From the NCBI RefSeq assembly GCF_007830235.1, contig NZ_VLKI01000004.1:186001-250000 (forward strand): a stretch of DNA of 64,000 bases, given 5' to 3'. The stretch is from Cytobacillus oceanisediminis (lineage in GTDB: Bacteria; Bacillota; Bacilli; Bacillales; Cytobacillaceae). The notes below the pieces were generated by a model. The model searched no databases. It was not told the DNA's origin and saw nothing but the letters and a program-made list of their open reading frames with translations. The position numbers were made by a program, and so were the translations under genes. Each line of letters opens with the position of its first letter. The first letter of the stretch is position 1. This document shows, one piece after another, positions 24,628 to 33,080 of this stretch.

Positions 24628-24745
24628 AGCGAATAAATGCTGGAAACTAGCTAATAAATAGTTAAATCCAGCGAATAAACAATAAAATTTAGCGAACAAT
24701 TACTTAATCCAGCAAACAAACCAGTTAACTAGCGAATAAATATGC
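24628..24745 (+). repeat. array B of helically phased GCGAATAAA repeats
   Basis: AGC of the core (A)GCGAATAAA begins at 24628, 24649, 24670, 24691, 24711 and 24731: spacings of 21, 21, 21, 20 and 20. Variants are GCTAATAAA, GCGAACAAT and GCAAACAAA. The array fills the gap between the symporter and psuK. Confidence 0.88.
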
Positions 24746-24860
24746 TAGAAATATGGGAAATAAAACCTTTATAGAATTATTTGAAAAATAACACTTGTTT
24801 TACTTATGGACAAAAGTACATAATATAAACAAAAGTGTAATACGACAGGGCTGATTAATT

Positions 24861-25958
24861 ATGAACGAAAAAGAGTCATTGATTTTGCAGCTGATTAAAG
24901 AGGATCCATTTATCGCACAAAATGATTTAGCTGAAAAGACGGGGCTTTCCAGGTCAGCTGTTGCTGGGTATATTTCTACGCTAACTAAGCAGGGGAAAAT
25001 TTTGGGCAGAGCCTACGTCCTTCCCGTAAAAAAAGAAGTGCTTTGTATTGGCGGCTCCAATATTGATAGGAAGATTCAGGTGACAGGCCAACTTCAGTAT
25101 AGGACATCAAATCCGGCTGAGAGCTCTCAGTCCTGCGGCGGGGTAGCCCGCAATATAGCCGAAAACCTTGGGAGGCTGGGCTGTGATGTTGGCCTGATGA
25201 CTGTTGTGGGTGACGACCCTGACGGAGAATGGCTGATCGAATATACAAAAGCTTTTGTTGATGTCTCAGCCTCACAGTCCCTGGCAGGGCTCACCTCGGG
25301 CACTTATACAGCAGTGCTCGATCATGAAGGAGAAATGGCCGTTGCCCTAGCCGATATGTCTATTTATGAAAATGTTAACACTGAGTTTATTGAGAAGAAG
25401 TGGGGCTATCTTGCCTCATCCGAAATGGTCATACTTGACACTAACTTTCCTCCTCGTGTCCTAAAGCAGATTATTGCAAGATGTGATGAAGAGAGTATAC
25501 CGCTCTGTATAACCCCTGTATCTGCACCGAAAATAAAAAATTTGCCGAAGGATCTGAATGGCGTGACCTGGCTGATTGCCAATAAAAATGAGGCGGAAGC
25601 TTTAACGGGAATGGAAATCAGCAGTGAAGGAGATTTTTTTAAAGCCGCAGAGAAAATAATGAAAAAAGGTGCACAAAAAGTAGTCATTAGCCGGGGGGAT
25701 AAAGGGCTGATTTACTTCACCAACGAAGGAGAAGCAGGTGTGCTGCTTCCTCCGAAGGTGAAAATTGCCGATGTGACAGGTGCTGGAGATTCACTGGTAG
25801 CCGGAATTATTTTTTCACATTTGAAGGGCTTGAACACAGAGGATGCTTGTAAAATTGGAATGGCCTGCTCGATGCTGGCGCTGCAATCACTAGAAACAGT
25901 TAATCCGAACCTAAATAATACACGCTTAAAGGAAACATTCAAACAATATTTTAACTAA
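24861..25958 (+). CDS. psuK: pseudouridine kinase with N-terminal helix-turn-helix
   Basis: Phosphorylates pseudouridine to its 5'-phosphate, the first step of pseudouridine breakdown. The 365-residue product has a winged-helix DNA-binding region (LIKEDPFIAQNDLAEKTGLSRSAVAGYIS, about 10-40) and then a PfkB/ribokinase domain. That domain has the entry motif VLCIGGSNIDRKI, SCGGVARNIAENLGRLG, and the catalytic VTGAGDSLVAGIIF. This HTH-PfkB fusion is typical of PsuK/YeiI-type kinases. The partner psuG follows 14 nt downstream but is broken, so the pathway is interrupted. Confidence 0.88.
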   Translation: MNEKESLILQLIKEDPFIAQNDLAEKTGLSRSAVAGYISTLTKQGKILGRAYVLPVKKEVLCIGGSNIDRKIQVTGQLQYRTSNPAESSQSCGGVARNIAENLGRLGCDVGLMTVVGDDPDGEWLIEYTKAFVDVSASQSLAGLTSGTYTAVLDHEGEMAVALADMSIYENVNTEFIEKKWGYLASSEMVILDTNFPPRVLKQIIARCDEESIPLCITPVSAPKIKNLPKDLNGVTWLIANKNEAEALTGMEISSEGDFFKAAEKIMKKGAQKVVISRGDKGLIYFTNEGEAGVLLPPKVKIADVTGAGDSLVAGIIFSHLKGLNTEDACKIGMACSMLALQSLETVNPNLNNTRLKETFKQYFN

Positions 25959-25972
25959 GGAAACGTGACATC

Positions 25973-26264
25973 ATGTTAGAAAAATGGATGGAGTACTCAG
26001 AAGAAGTTTTGAAAGCAAAGAAAGTAAATAAACTGGGTGTTGCATTGGAATCAACGATTATTTCACATGGTATGCCATACCCCTCAAAATGTCCAGACGG
26101 CAAAAGAAGTTGAAGAAATTATTCGGAAAAATGGAGCAGTGCCTGCAACTATTGCGATTATAAATGGAAAAATGAAGATTGGCCAATCTGATGAGGAGCT
26201 GGGGTTTCTGGCCCAAAGGAAGGAAGCAGAAAAGGCAAGCAGACGTGACCTGCCTAAAACTTAG
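25973..26264 (+). pseudogene. psuG: pseudouridine-5'-phosphate glycosidase, frameshifted and truncated
   Basis: Starts [20 protein letters not shown] then [17 protein letters not shown], the conserved PsuG N-terminus. One extra C in a C-run near 26084 shifts the frame, which ends at 26113. The correct frame continues [29 protein letters not shown] to about RRDLP and then stops at 26262. Intact PsuG has about 300 residues, so some 200 are missing. The enzyme would cleave pseudouridine-5'-phosphate into uracil and ribose-5-phosphate. Confidence 0.9.
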
Positions 26265-26380
26265 GCCTTGAAAAAAAATAGATCCGTGAGTTTCTACATA
26301 AAAATGGAGCGAAGGAAGTATTAACTGAGGTCCGGTAAACCAAGTATTTATAGGCAATAGTATAGGGGCTTGAAATAAAT

Positions 26381-26412
26381 AGAGCCTGAAATATTTCAGA
26401 CTCTAAAAATTT
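26381..26412 (-). terminator. terminator of sinR
   Basis: AGAGTCTGAAATATTTCAGG on the minus strand folds on itself through AGAG/CTCT and CTGAAA/TTTCAG, with a T-rich tail. Confidence 0.75.
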
Positions 26413-26733
26413 TTATTTCTGTCCGCTTCTCCACTTATTAAAATCCAAAAACTCCCGAAATTGCTCTTTGGATACACCAGATTCCATCGCTTCTTTGACG
26501 ATTTTTATCCATTCTGTATCGAGCTCGTCCTTATTAATTTGCTCGTTGATTAAATGTTCGACAGGGACATTTAATACGGCAGCAATTTTTTCAAGGAATT
26601 GTATGGATGGGTTTGTCTGCAGGTTGCGCTCTAAAGAACTTAGGTAAGATTTGGCCACACCGGCCTGTTCAGCAAGCTCGGATAAGGACATTCTCTTTTC
26701 TTGGCGAAGTCTTTTAACACGATCACCGATCAT
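26413..26733 (-). CDS. sinR: biofilm master regulator SinR
   Basis: Product of 106 residues, close to B. subtilis SinR (111). The N-terminal HTH reads RVKRLRQEKRMSLSELAEQAGVAKSYLSSLERNLQTNPS, and the C-terminal Sin dimerisation domain reads LDTEWIKIVKEAMESGVSKEQFREFLDFNKWR. SinR represses matrix genes until bound by SinI. No sinI frame lies upstream, where B. subtilis has it, and no other antagonist is visible here. A GTTCT inverted repeat 60 nt upstream could be an autoregulatory site. The start follows AAAGGTG. Confidence 0.92.
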   Translation of the reverse strand: MIGDRVKRLRQEKRMSLSELAEQAGVAKSYLSSLERNLQTNPSIQFLEKIAAVLNVPVEHLINEQINKDELDTEWIKIVKEAMESGVSKEQFREFLDFNKWRSGQK

Positions 26734-26791
26734 TGTATCTCACACACCTTTTATTGTAGGTAATATGATTTAGAGCAGAATTCACACGCTG

Positions 26792-26807
26792 GTTCTATAT
26801 TAAGAAC
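26792..26807 (-). promoter_or_regulatory. candidate SinR operator
   Basis: GTTCT and AGAAC flank ATATTA as an inverted repeat; GTTCTTA/GTTCTAT are close to the SinR consensus GTTCTYT. Position 60-75 nt upstream of sinR suggests autoregulation (inference). Confidence 0.5.
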
Positions 26808-26873
26808 AAATTTGTTCAATATTATTATCATCATACCACAGCATTAACCAAATGATATAGACCGTTTTACAAA

Positions 26874-26911
26874 TTAAAAAAATGCTCTACGTCACAGGAC
26901 GGGAGCATTTT
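26874..26911 (-). terminator. terminator of mnmH
   Basis: ATGCTC and GAGCAT arms overlapping the end of the gene, followed on the minus strand by a run of seven Ts. Confidence 0.7.
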
Positions 26912-27950
26912 GTGTTTCAATAATCTTGATGACGGCTTCAGCTGCTGCTTCAACATCATCAGCATGCACATGGTGGAATTGACCTTCATAATCATGCTGC
27001 TTAAATGCATAGCGCGGGTCATAATAGTGTTCCAATAAAAGCTTGATCAGCAGTTCGTAATTTTCTTTTTCGACTGCTTCTTCAAGCTGGGCACGAATTT
27101 CAGGGTCTTTGAGCCTTTTTTTGATAAATACAAGGCTTTCACTGACTTTTGGTTTGAACCATTCTTCCTGTTTGTAGGGCTCAACATAATCCCTTAGAAT
27201 TCGCTGAACACGGGACTCCATACCGGCGAACATATCGATGTGGATGCCGGTTTTCTTCGTATCCAGCAGTTCATCTGGCTGAACGACCTTGCCGATTCGC
27301 TTGCTTTCTGCTTCCATAATGATATATGACGATCCCTTAACCTCTGAAAGTGCTTGATACAGCAGCGCGTCAAAGGTTTTTTGGGTGCTGCCGTCACCCA
27401 TTCCAAAGGAGCCGAAGATTGAGCCGCGGTGTCCCGCCATTTCTTCAAGGTCTATGACAGGATAACCTCTCTCGTTTAATACTTTCAGTACATCGGTTTT
27501 TCCCACGCCAGTCATGCCGTGCAGAACAACTGATTGATCAGGAATTAATCCAGCTGTGTTTTCAAGAATGTATTGCCTGTAGGCTCTGTATCCCCCTACT
27601 AAACGAGGGAAAGAGACTCCTGCATATGTTAAAAAGGTGGCTACAGATTTACTGCGCATTCCGCCGCGCCAGCAGTATATAACAGGCTGATAGCCTTCAT
27701 TTTTCAGATCCCGAATTTTCCCGAGCATGGATGGAATTTTCGGTGAAACCATCTCCATCGCTCTCCATTTAGCAGCATCTGAACCTTCTTTTTTATATAG
27801 AGTACCAATTTCCACACGTTCTTCATTGGTGAAAAGCGGTACATTCACAGCTCCTGGAATGCTGCACTCCTCAAATTCAATTGGAGACCTTACATCAACC
27901 GGAACTGCTTTATCCATTTGAATATATTGTTCGACTGTTATTTCTCTCAT
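26892..27950 (-). CDS. mnmH: tRNA 2-selenouridine synthase MnmH (SelU/YbbB)
   Basis: Converts 2-thiouridine at wobble position 34 of some tRNAs to 2-selenouridine by way of a geranylated intermediate, using selenophosphate from SelD. The 352-residue product has an N-terminal rhodanese domain with the essential cysteine Cys93 in YCWRGGMRS. It is followed by a P-loop domain with Walker A GMTGVGKT (145-152). Both parts and the length match SelU. The start at 27950 follows TTGGAGGC. Its presence implies a selenophosphate supply in this organism, which bears on the UGA-containing peroxiredoxin at 16478. Confidence 0.95.
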   Translation of the reverse strand: MREITVEQYIQMDKAVPVDVRSPIEFEECSIPGAVNVPLFTNEERVEIGTLYKKEGSDAAKWRAMEMVSPKIPSMLGKIRDLKNEGYQPVIYCWRGGMRSKSVATFLTYAGVSFPRLVGGYRAYRQYILENTAGLIPDQSVVLHGMTGVGKTDVLKVLNERGYPVIDLEEMAGHRGSIFGSFGMGDGSTQKTFDALLYQALSEVKGSSYIIMEAESKRIGKVVQPDELLDTKKTGIHIDMFAGMESRVQRILRDYVEPYKQEEWFKPKVSESLVFIKKRLKDPEIRAQLEEAVEKENYELLIKLLLEHYYDPRYAFKQHDYEGQFHHVHADDVEAAAEAVIKIIETQNAPVL

Positions 27951-28187
27951 AGAAATGCCTCCAAGTTTAATGCTATATAGATTGTCCTAAATGGAGCAAA
28001 AATTTAGTTTGTATGATTCTATTCTATCTATTATACAAGAATTTTAAAATATAGGTGCCTCTCTTATCATACTCCTTTTTTCATGTGAACGGTCTATTAA
28101 AATTTTCCAAACACTGTAATATCAGCATATCCATTGGTTTTGCATTTTAAAAAGGAGGATAAATAAAGGGCAAAGGTGGTGTGAAAT

Positions 28188-29477
28188 ATGTCCTCGAATA
28201 CGGAGGTAGCTGTTGTCGGCGGGGGGATTGGCGGATTGACGCTTGGGCTGAAGCTTGCCAGGTCGAAGATCGATGTACTGGTAATTGAAAAGCTTGAAGC
28301 GCCGTCTTCCATTTATAAAGGTGAGCTCCTGCAGCCGAAGAGTATGCAGATTTTCGAACGGCTTGATGTTCTGAATGAGATTCGAGGTAATGGTTTTTCT
28401 TTTTCCAGGATTGGTTTTGAGGAGGGAGAAAACGAGTTTTCCATGGATTATAGCATATTGCCGGGAGACTATGATTATGCCGTTATGATCGAGCATGAAA
28501 AGCTGAAAGGAATTCTTCTCAAACAGGCACTGCAATATCCGAACTTCCAGTACCTATCCGGTGCTATTGGAAAAGGATACTGTGATGGCCGCTTAATAGT
28601 CGAGAGGAAGGAATTGAATGAGCGACTCTCCGTGAAGGCTGATTTTTATGTAGGCGCAGAAGGAAGGAATTCCATTACCAGAAAAGAAATGAACAGCAAA
28701 ATTAAAAAAATAGAGTATAACCATCATTTTTTGACTGTCACTTTTCCAAGGCCTCAGTCACTGGATGAAGGAAAAATTATTTCAAAAGATAAACGGTTCC
28801 TCGGTTTATTTCCGCTGCCCGAATCAAAGGTCAGATCTGTTTACTTAATTCCAGAGGGTACTTATAAGGAGTATCTCGCAAAGGGGATTGACCATTTCCA
28901 CCAAAACTATTTGGAACTTTTTCCGGAATTGGAGGGTTTCGTAACGAGGCTGAATGATTGGAAGGATATTCAGCTAATGATTCCAACAGCCTTTTATGCT
29001 GATAAATATGTGAATGGCAGGCTTGCCATATTGGGGGATGCGGCACATACGGTCCATCCAATGGCTGGTGAGGGTATGAATATGGCTATACAGGATGCGG
29101 ATGTCCTTGGTGAATTGTTTGCAGGGATGTATGCAACCGGAAGAATTTCGTCCAGCAGGCTGAAGTGGTATGAAAAAGTCCGAAAGCTCCGGGCTCAAAA
29201 AATGATCAGCCTCAGCCATTTATCCGCTTTAGCCTATTCCTATTCGAACCGGTTCATTACAGGAATCCGGCGCAAAGGATTAAAGCAAATCGAAAGGGAT
29301 AAAAAACTCCAATTCAAGCAAATGCTGAATGTCTCGGGGCTTGGATATTGGTCCGAATCGGTTTTGGACCGCTTCGTTCAGGCGGGGTTGCTGCCAGCTA
29401 GAAAAAGAGGCCTTTCCACCGATGCAAAAAGGAATTACTTTTACACAGAAAAAGACGACTATCCTTGGAAATGCTGA
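28188..29477 (+). CDS. FAD-dependent monooxygenase
   Basis: Product of 429 residues of the flavoprotein aromatic hydroxylase / UbiH-like type. The Rossmann dinucleotide motif VAVVGGGIGGLTLGLKLARS is at the N-terminus. The second FAD motif is GRLAILGDAAHTVHPMAGEGMNMAIQDA near residue 285. Such enzymes insert an oxygen atom using NAD(P)H. A SAM methyltransferase gene starts 18 nt after the stop, so the two probably modify one small molecule in sequence. The product is unknown. The start follows AGGTGGTG. The 240-nt gap upstream (27951-28187) holds no other gene. Confidence 0.85.
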   Translation: MSSNTEVAVVGGGIGGLTLGLKLARSKIDVLVIEKLEAPSSIYKGELLQPKSMQIFERLDVLNEIRGNGFSFSRIGFEEGENEFSMDYSILPGDYDYAVMIEHEKLKGILLKQALQYPNFQYLSGAIGKGYCDGRLIVERKELNERLSVKADFYVGAEGRNSITRKEMNSKIKKIEYNHHFLTVTFPRPQSLDEGKIISKDKRFLGLFPLPESKVRSVYLIPEGTYKEYLAKGIDHFHQNYLELFPELEGFVTRLNDWKDIQLMIPTAFYADKYVNGRLAILGDAAHTVHPMAGEGMNMAIQDADVLGELFAGMYATGRISSSRLKWYEKVRKLRAQKMISLSHLSALAYSYSNRFITGIRRKGLKQIERDKKLQFKQMLNVSGLGYWSESVLDRFVQAGLLPARKRGLSTDAKRNYFYTEKDDYPWKC

Positions 29478-29494
29478 AAGAAGGTTGAACAACG

Positions 29495-30484
29495 ATGATA
29501 AAAGAATATGTGCGTTTACTGAAAGCAAGGAATTGGATGAAAAAAAACCAGCCGTTTCTGTATAGCTGGCATGCTTATGTAGGCTTCGAACTTGATCTTT
29601 TTTCGCAGTTCCGGAAATGGAGGACAGTTAAGGATGTGGCATCAAGCAAGAATCTGCAGGAGGAGCTGCTTTTAAGATGGGTAGAGGTTGGACTGGCCAT
29701 CCGCCATTTAAAAAAGAAAGGGGAGGACAAAATTAAAACAGCGTCCAAATTCAGTCTGCCTTCCACACCGAAAAACCCACGGTCTACAGGGATCATCCTT
29801 AAAGAAATGATGGAGCTGCATATCCCGACATTGCTTTCATATCCGGAGCTGCTTCGTTCAAATAAACGAAATACCTTTGACCATGAAGAGCATGGGCCAA
29901 CTGTGGCTAGAACCTCATCACTCCTTGAGCAGCTTGCCCTGCCGCGGCTTTTAAAAATGATCCGAAAAAATAAGATCAAGCGCATTATCGACATTGGCTG
30001 TGGAGAAGGAGGCTATTTAACCAGGATCAGCGTAAAGTTTCCCAATGCTGATTTGACAGGGATAGAGATTAATGAAGAGGTCGCAGAATCGGCCCGAAAT
30101 AATTGCCGGGACTATAAAAATATTAACATCATCAACTCCAATGTCCATGATTATATGCCTGAAAATAAGGCAGATTTGATTATGGTCAACAATCTGCTTC
30201 ACTATATCGAACCCCAGGATCGCAAGCAGCTATTATTTCGTTTGAAAAGCTGGCTCAGCCGAAATGGTTCAATAACGATTATCACTCCCATTCTCCACTC
30301 AAAAAAAGGGGAAGCCTTTTCAAGCGTTTTCAATAGCTTCTTCTCCGCTTTTGAAAATCTATATCCGACCCCGGCTGAGGAGGATATCATCCATATGGCG
30401 AAAGAATTAAATTTGAAAATAAAAACATATAAGCCCGTTGTAACAGAAGGCGGCTGGTATTTTATACAGCTGTCGAGCAAGTAA
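29495..30484 (+). CDS. SAM-dependent methyltransferase
   Basis: Product of 329 residues. A helical N-terminal region (1-150) precedes a class I methyltransferase domain with motif I IIDIGCGEGGYLTRIS (about 164-179), the acidic strand LTGIEINEE and motif LIMVNNLLHY. The layout recalls O-methyltransferases and polyketide or quinone methylases with an N-terminal dimerisation region. It is the second gene of a two-gene unit with an FAD monooxygenase; together they suggest hydroxylation then methylation. The substrate is unknown. The start has AGAAGG about 10 nt upstream. Confidence 0.82.
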   Translation: MIKEYVRLLKARNWMKKNQPFLYSWHAYVGFELDLFSQFRKWRTVKDVASSKNLQEELLLRWVEVGLAIRHLKKKGEDKIKTASKFSLPSTPKNPRSTGIILKEMMELHIPTLLSYPELLRSNKRNTFDHEEHGPTVARTSSLLEQLALPRLLKMIRKNKIKRIIDIGCGEGGYLTRISVKFPNADLTGIEINEEVAESARNNCRDYKNINIINSNVHDYMPENKADLIMVNNLLHYIEPQDRKQLLFRLKSWLSRNGSITIITPILHSKKGEAFSSVFNSFFSAFENLYPTPAEEDIIHMAKELNLKIKTYKPVVTEGGWYFIQLSSK

Positions 30485-30556
30485 ATAAAGGTCTACAGGA
30501 TACAGTTCTGAAAAAATGGTAGAATGGGGATAAAACAGGACTAAACGGTGATAAAA

Positions 30557-31282
30557 ATGAGAAATAAATACCTAGTAATTTATGAGGAACTTGCCCGGCA
30601 TATTCAGGAGGGCAAGTATCCCCCAAGATCCATTCTGCCTTCAGAAAATGAATTGACTGAGATGTATTCAACTTCAAGGGAAACCATTCGCAAGGCTTTA
30701 AATTTGCTTGCCCAAAACGGGTTTATCCAGAAAATCCGCGGCAAAGGCTCGATGGTTCTTGATTTAAAAAAGCTGCAGTTCCCTATTTCGGGCCTGGTCA
30801 GCTTTAAGGAGCTTGCCGGAAAAATGGGCCAGCGGGCAGAAACGATTGTAGATAGTTTTTCCTTAACTCAGCCAGATTCTGAGACGATGAAGCATCTTCA
30901 AATTGAAAAAAGTGAAAAAGTGTGGAAAGTCTTCCGTGTCAGAAAAATAGAAGATGAAAGAATCATATTGGACAAAGATTTTTTAATTGAAAAATATGTG
31001 CCTGGCTTAACTGAGGAAATATGCCACCGCTCTATCTTTGCCTATATTGAAGGAGAGTTAGGGAAAAAAATCAGTTTTGCAAAAAAGGAATTTACAGTGG
31101 AGGAACCGACTGCAGAGGATTGGAAACTCCTAGATATGGAAGGCTTCCGTGCGATTGTCGTTGTGAAAAATTATATTTATTTTGATGACGCAACACTCTT
31201 CCAATACACGGAATCCAGGCATAGGCCGGACAAATTCAGGTTTGTTGATTTTGCGAGAAGAATGGACAGCCAGGTGTTTTAA
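30557..31282 (+). CDS. treR: trehalose operon repressor TreR (GntR family)
   Basis: Product of about 241 residues, matching TreR of B. subtilis (238). The GntR winged helix reads LPSENELTEMYSTSRETIRKALNLLAQNGFIQKIRGKGS, followed by a UTRA effector domain ending FQYTESRHRPDKFRFVDFARR, a near-identical TreR tail. TreR binds trehalose-6-phosphate. The usual treP and treA partners are not next to it here. A GTG at 30548 is an alternative start; I chose the ATG at 30557, whose product aligns with the B. subtilis N-terminus. yfkM follows as in B. subtilis synteny. Confidence 0.88.
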   Translation: MRNKYLVIYEELARHIQEGKYPPRSILPSENELTEMYSTSRETIRKALNLLAQNGFIQKIRGKGSMVLDLKKLQFPISGLVSFKELAGKMGQRAETIVDSFSLTQPDSETMKHLQIEKSEKVWKVFRVRKIEDERIILDKDFLIEKYVPGLTEEICHRSIFAYIEGELGKKISFAKKEFTVEEPTAEDWKLLDMEGFRAIVVVKNYIYFDDATLFQYTESRHRPDKFRFVDFARRMDSQVF

Positions 31283-31377
31283 AACTTTTCCTGAAATATG
31301 CAATCTAACGTTTTAAGCCCGTCTGATAAGGGAAATCTCCATTATGTGAAGATTTTTTTCAAAGGAGAGGATTACCT

Positions 31378-31890
31378 ATGAGTAAAAAAATCGCTTGCTT
31401 AATGACGAATATGTTTGAAGATGTAGAATATACAGACCCTGCCCAATCATTTAAAGAAGCAGGCCATGAAGTGGTAACAATTGAGAAGGAAAAAGGAAAA
31501 ACTGTAAAAGGAAAGCAGGGAGAAGCTGCTGTTGAAATCGATGAGAGCATCGATAACGTAAACCCGCAGGACTTTGATGCGTTATTCCTGCCAGGCGGGT
31601 TCTCTCCGGACCAGCTTCGTGCAGATGACCGTTTCGTACAGTTTGCTAAATCGTTCATGGACGATAAGAAGCCGGTTTTTGCAATCTGTCACGGGCCGCA
31701 GCTGCTTCTTACAGCAAAAACGCTTGAAGGCCGCGACGCTACAGGTTACAAGTCCATTAAAGCCGATATGGAATACGCCGGCGCAAACTATCAGGATACA
31801 GAAGTAGTCGTATGCCAGAACCAGCTTGTCACAAGCCGCAAGCCGGACGATATCCCTGCCTTTACCCGCGAATCGCTTAAATTATTATAA
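31378..31890 (+). CDS. yfkM: DJ-1/PfpI family protein YfkM
   Basis: Product of 170 residues of the DJ-1/PfpI superfamily, matching B. subtilis YfkM (general stress protein 18). The nucleophilic cysteine lies in the elbow motif FAICHGPQLLLTA near residue 103, with the acid in the N-terminal half (FEDVEYTDP). Members act as glyoxalase/deglycase or intracellular peptidase; the exact reaction is unsettled. In B. subtilis the gene is in the sigma-B regulon; no sigma-B box was found by eye here. The start follows AAAGGAGAGG. It has its own terminator. Confidence 0.93.
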   Translation: MSKKIACLMTNMFEDVEYTDPAQSFKEAGHEVVTIEKEKGKTVKGKQGEAAVEIDESIDNVNPQDFDALFLPGGFSPDQLRADDRFVQFAKSFMDDKKPVFAICHGPQLLLTAKTLEGRDATGYKSIKADMEYAGANYQDTEVVVCQNQLVTSRKPDDIPAFTRESLKLL

Positions 31891-31903
31891 ATTAAATTTA
31901 CAA

Positions 31904-31935
31904 ATCCCTCTGCCGAAAGTGGCAGGGGGTTTTTA
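31904..31935 (+). terminator. terminator of yfkM
   Basis: CCCTCTGCC and GGCAGGGGG around GAAAGT, followed by TTTTT. Confidence 0.88.
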
Positions 31936-32046
31936 GTTGATTGGGTAAACAAGAATATATTTCGGTGTTTTCAGTAAATTATCCTGAAAATCAAATGACA
32001 GCTTATCCTTGTATTTGTATACTTAAGGAAAATGGAGGTGGTGAAA

Positions 32047-33039
32047 ATGAGACTGGTTAGCATAGATGAATATAATCATAATTTAATGCAGCTGGCCAAG
32101 CCGATTTATGACAAGCAGAGGCGTATCCTCCTTGCTGCAGGCCGTTCGATCCACCCGGTATATTTGGACAGACTGAAGGAAATGGATATCCGGTATTTAT
32201 TTGTGGAAGATGCTGAGTCTTCCGGAATTACAATAGATGAAATGGTTGACTTTCCAACATGGATCGATGCAATTGAAACGGTGCAGAGAGCTTTCCGGGC
32301 TGCTGCAAATAAGGAGGAGCTTCCAGTCCGCGAAGTGCAGAAGCTGGCCTTGAAGCTTGCAGAAGAAGTTGGAAGGCGCAAAGCGATTGTCCTGGTTCCT
32401 GCTTCGTCGCTGGCTGAGGAACTAAGGGACTTTGCACATGCGGTCAACACGGCTTTGCTGTCTCTAAAGCTTGCGAAAAAAAGACAGGTTTCGCAGATGC
32501 AAATTCGGGATCTTGCTGTAGGAGCCCTGCTTCATGATATCGGAAAAGCAATCGCAGAAAAGGAAGAAGACCATGCAAAGGAAGGATTTGAGTTTCTTCG
32601 GAAAAGACGTGAAATCAGTCTTCTTTCAGCCCATATGGCTTATCAGCATCATGAGCATGCAGATGGAAGCGGCAGTCCCCGGGGGTTGGAGGGCAGCCAA
32701 ATCCATGAATTTGCCCAAATTTGCGGAATTTCCAATATGTATGATAATTTGATTTCCAAAGGTGGAATGCCTCCTCATGAAGCAATGGAATACATGATGG
32801 CGAAAAGCGGCACAGTATTTACCGTTGAGTTGGTTAAACAGTTTGTCCAGGAAGTGCCATCCTATATCCCTGGCAGTAAGGTCCGTTTAAATAATGGCCG
32901 GAAAGCGATTGTAACAAAAATTCTCAACAGCCTGCAGCGTCCATTTATCCGATATTTGGATACAGGCGTGGAGATTTCATTAGCTGAACACCATACTGTA
33001 TTAATATCGGGAATTATTGAGGGCGAGGGGTCTTCTTAG
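32047..33039 (+). CDS. HD-GYP-like domain protein with degenerate signature
   Basis: Product of 330 residues. The N-terminal part is unassigned. An HD domain starts with GALLHDIGKA near residue 165 and continues YQHHEHADGSGSPRGLEG, a variant of HHExxDGxGYPxGL in which GYP is GSP. The later DxxDA segment reads SNMYDNL, so one metal-ligand aspartate appears replaced by Asn. HD-GYP proteins hydrolyse cyclic di-GMP; these changes leave activity in doubt. The C-terminal 60 residues (PGSKVRLNNGRKAIVTKI) form a beta-rich tail. The ATG at 32047 follows GGAGGTG. Confidence 0.82.
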   Translation: MRLVSIDEYNHNLMQLAKPIYDKQRRILLAAGRSIHPVYLDRLKEMDIRYLFVEDAESSGITIDEMVDFPTWIDAIETVQRAFRAAANKEELPVREVQKLALKLAEEVGRRKAIVLVPASSLAEELRDFAHAVNTALLSLKLAKKRQVSQMQIRDLAVGALLHDIGKAIAEKEEDHAKEGFEFLRKRREISLLSAHMAYQHHEHADGSGSPRGLEGSQIHEFAQICGISNMYDNLISKGGMPPHEAMEYMMAKSGTVFTVELVKQFVQEVPSYIPGSKVRLNNGRKAIVTKILNSLQRPFIRYLDTGVEISLAEHHTVLISGIIEGEGSS

Positions 33040-33048
33040 TATCCAGTA

Positions 33049-33080
33049 AAAAAGCAGTCATGAAATGGCTGCTTTCAATT
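33049..33080 (+). terminator. bidirectional terminator
   Basis: AAAGCAGTCAT and ATGGCTGCTTT arms, shared by the HD-GYP gene and the yfkK gene on the other strand. Confidence 0.7.
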
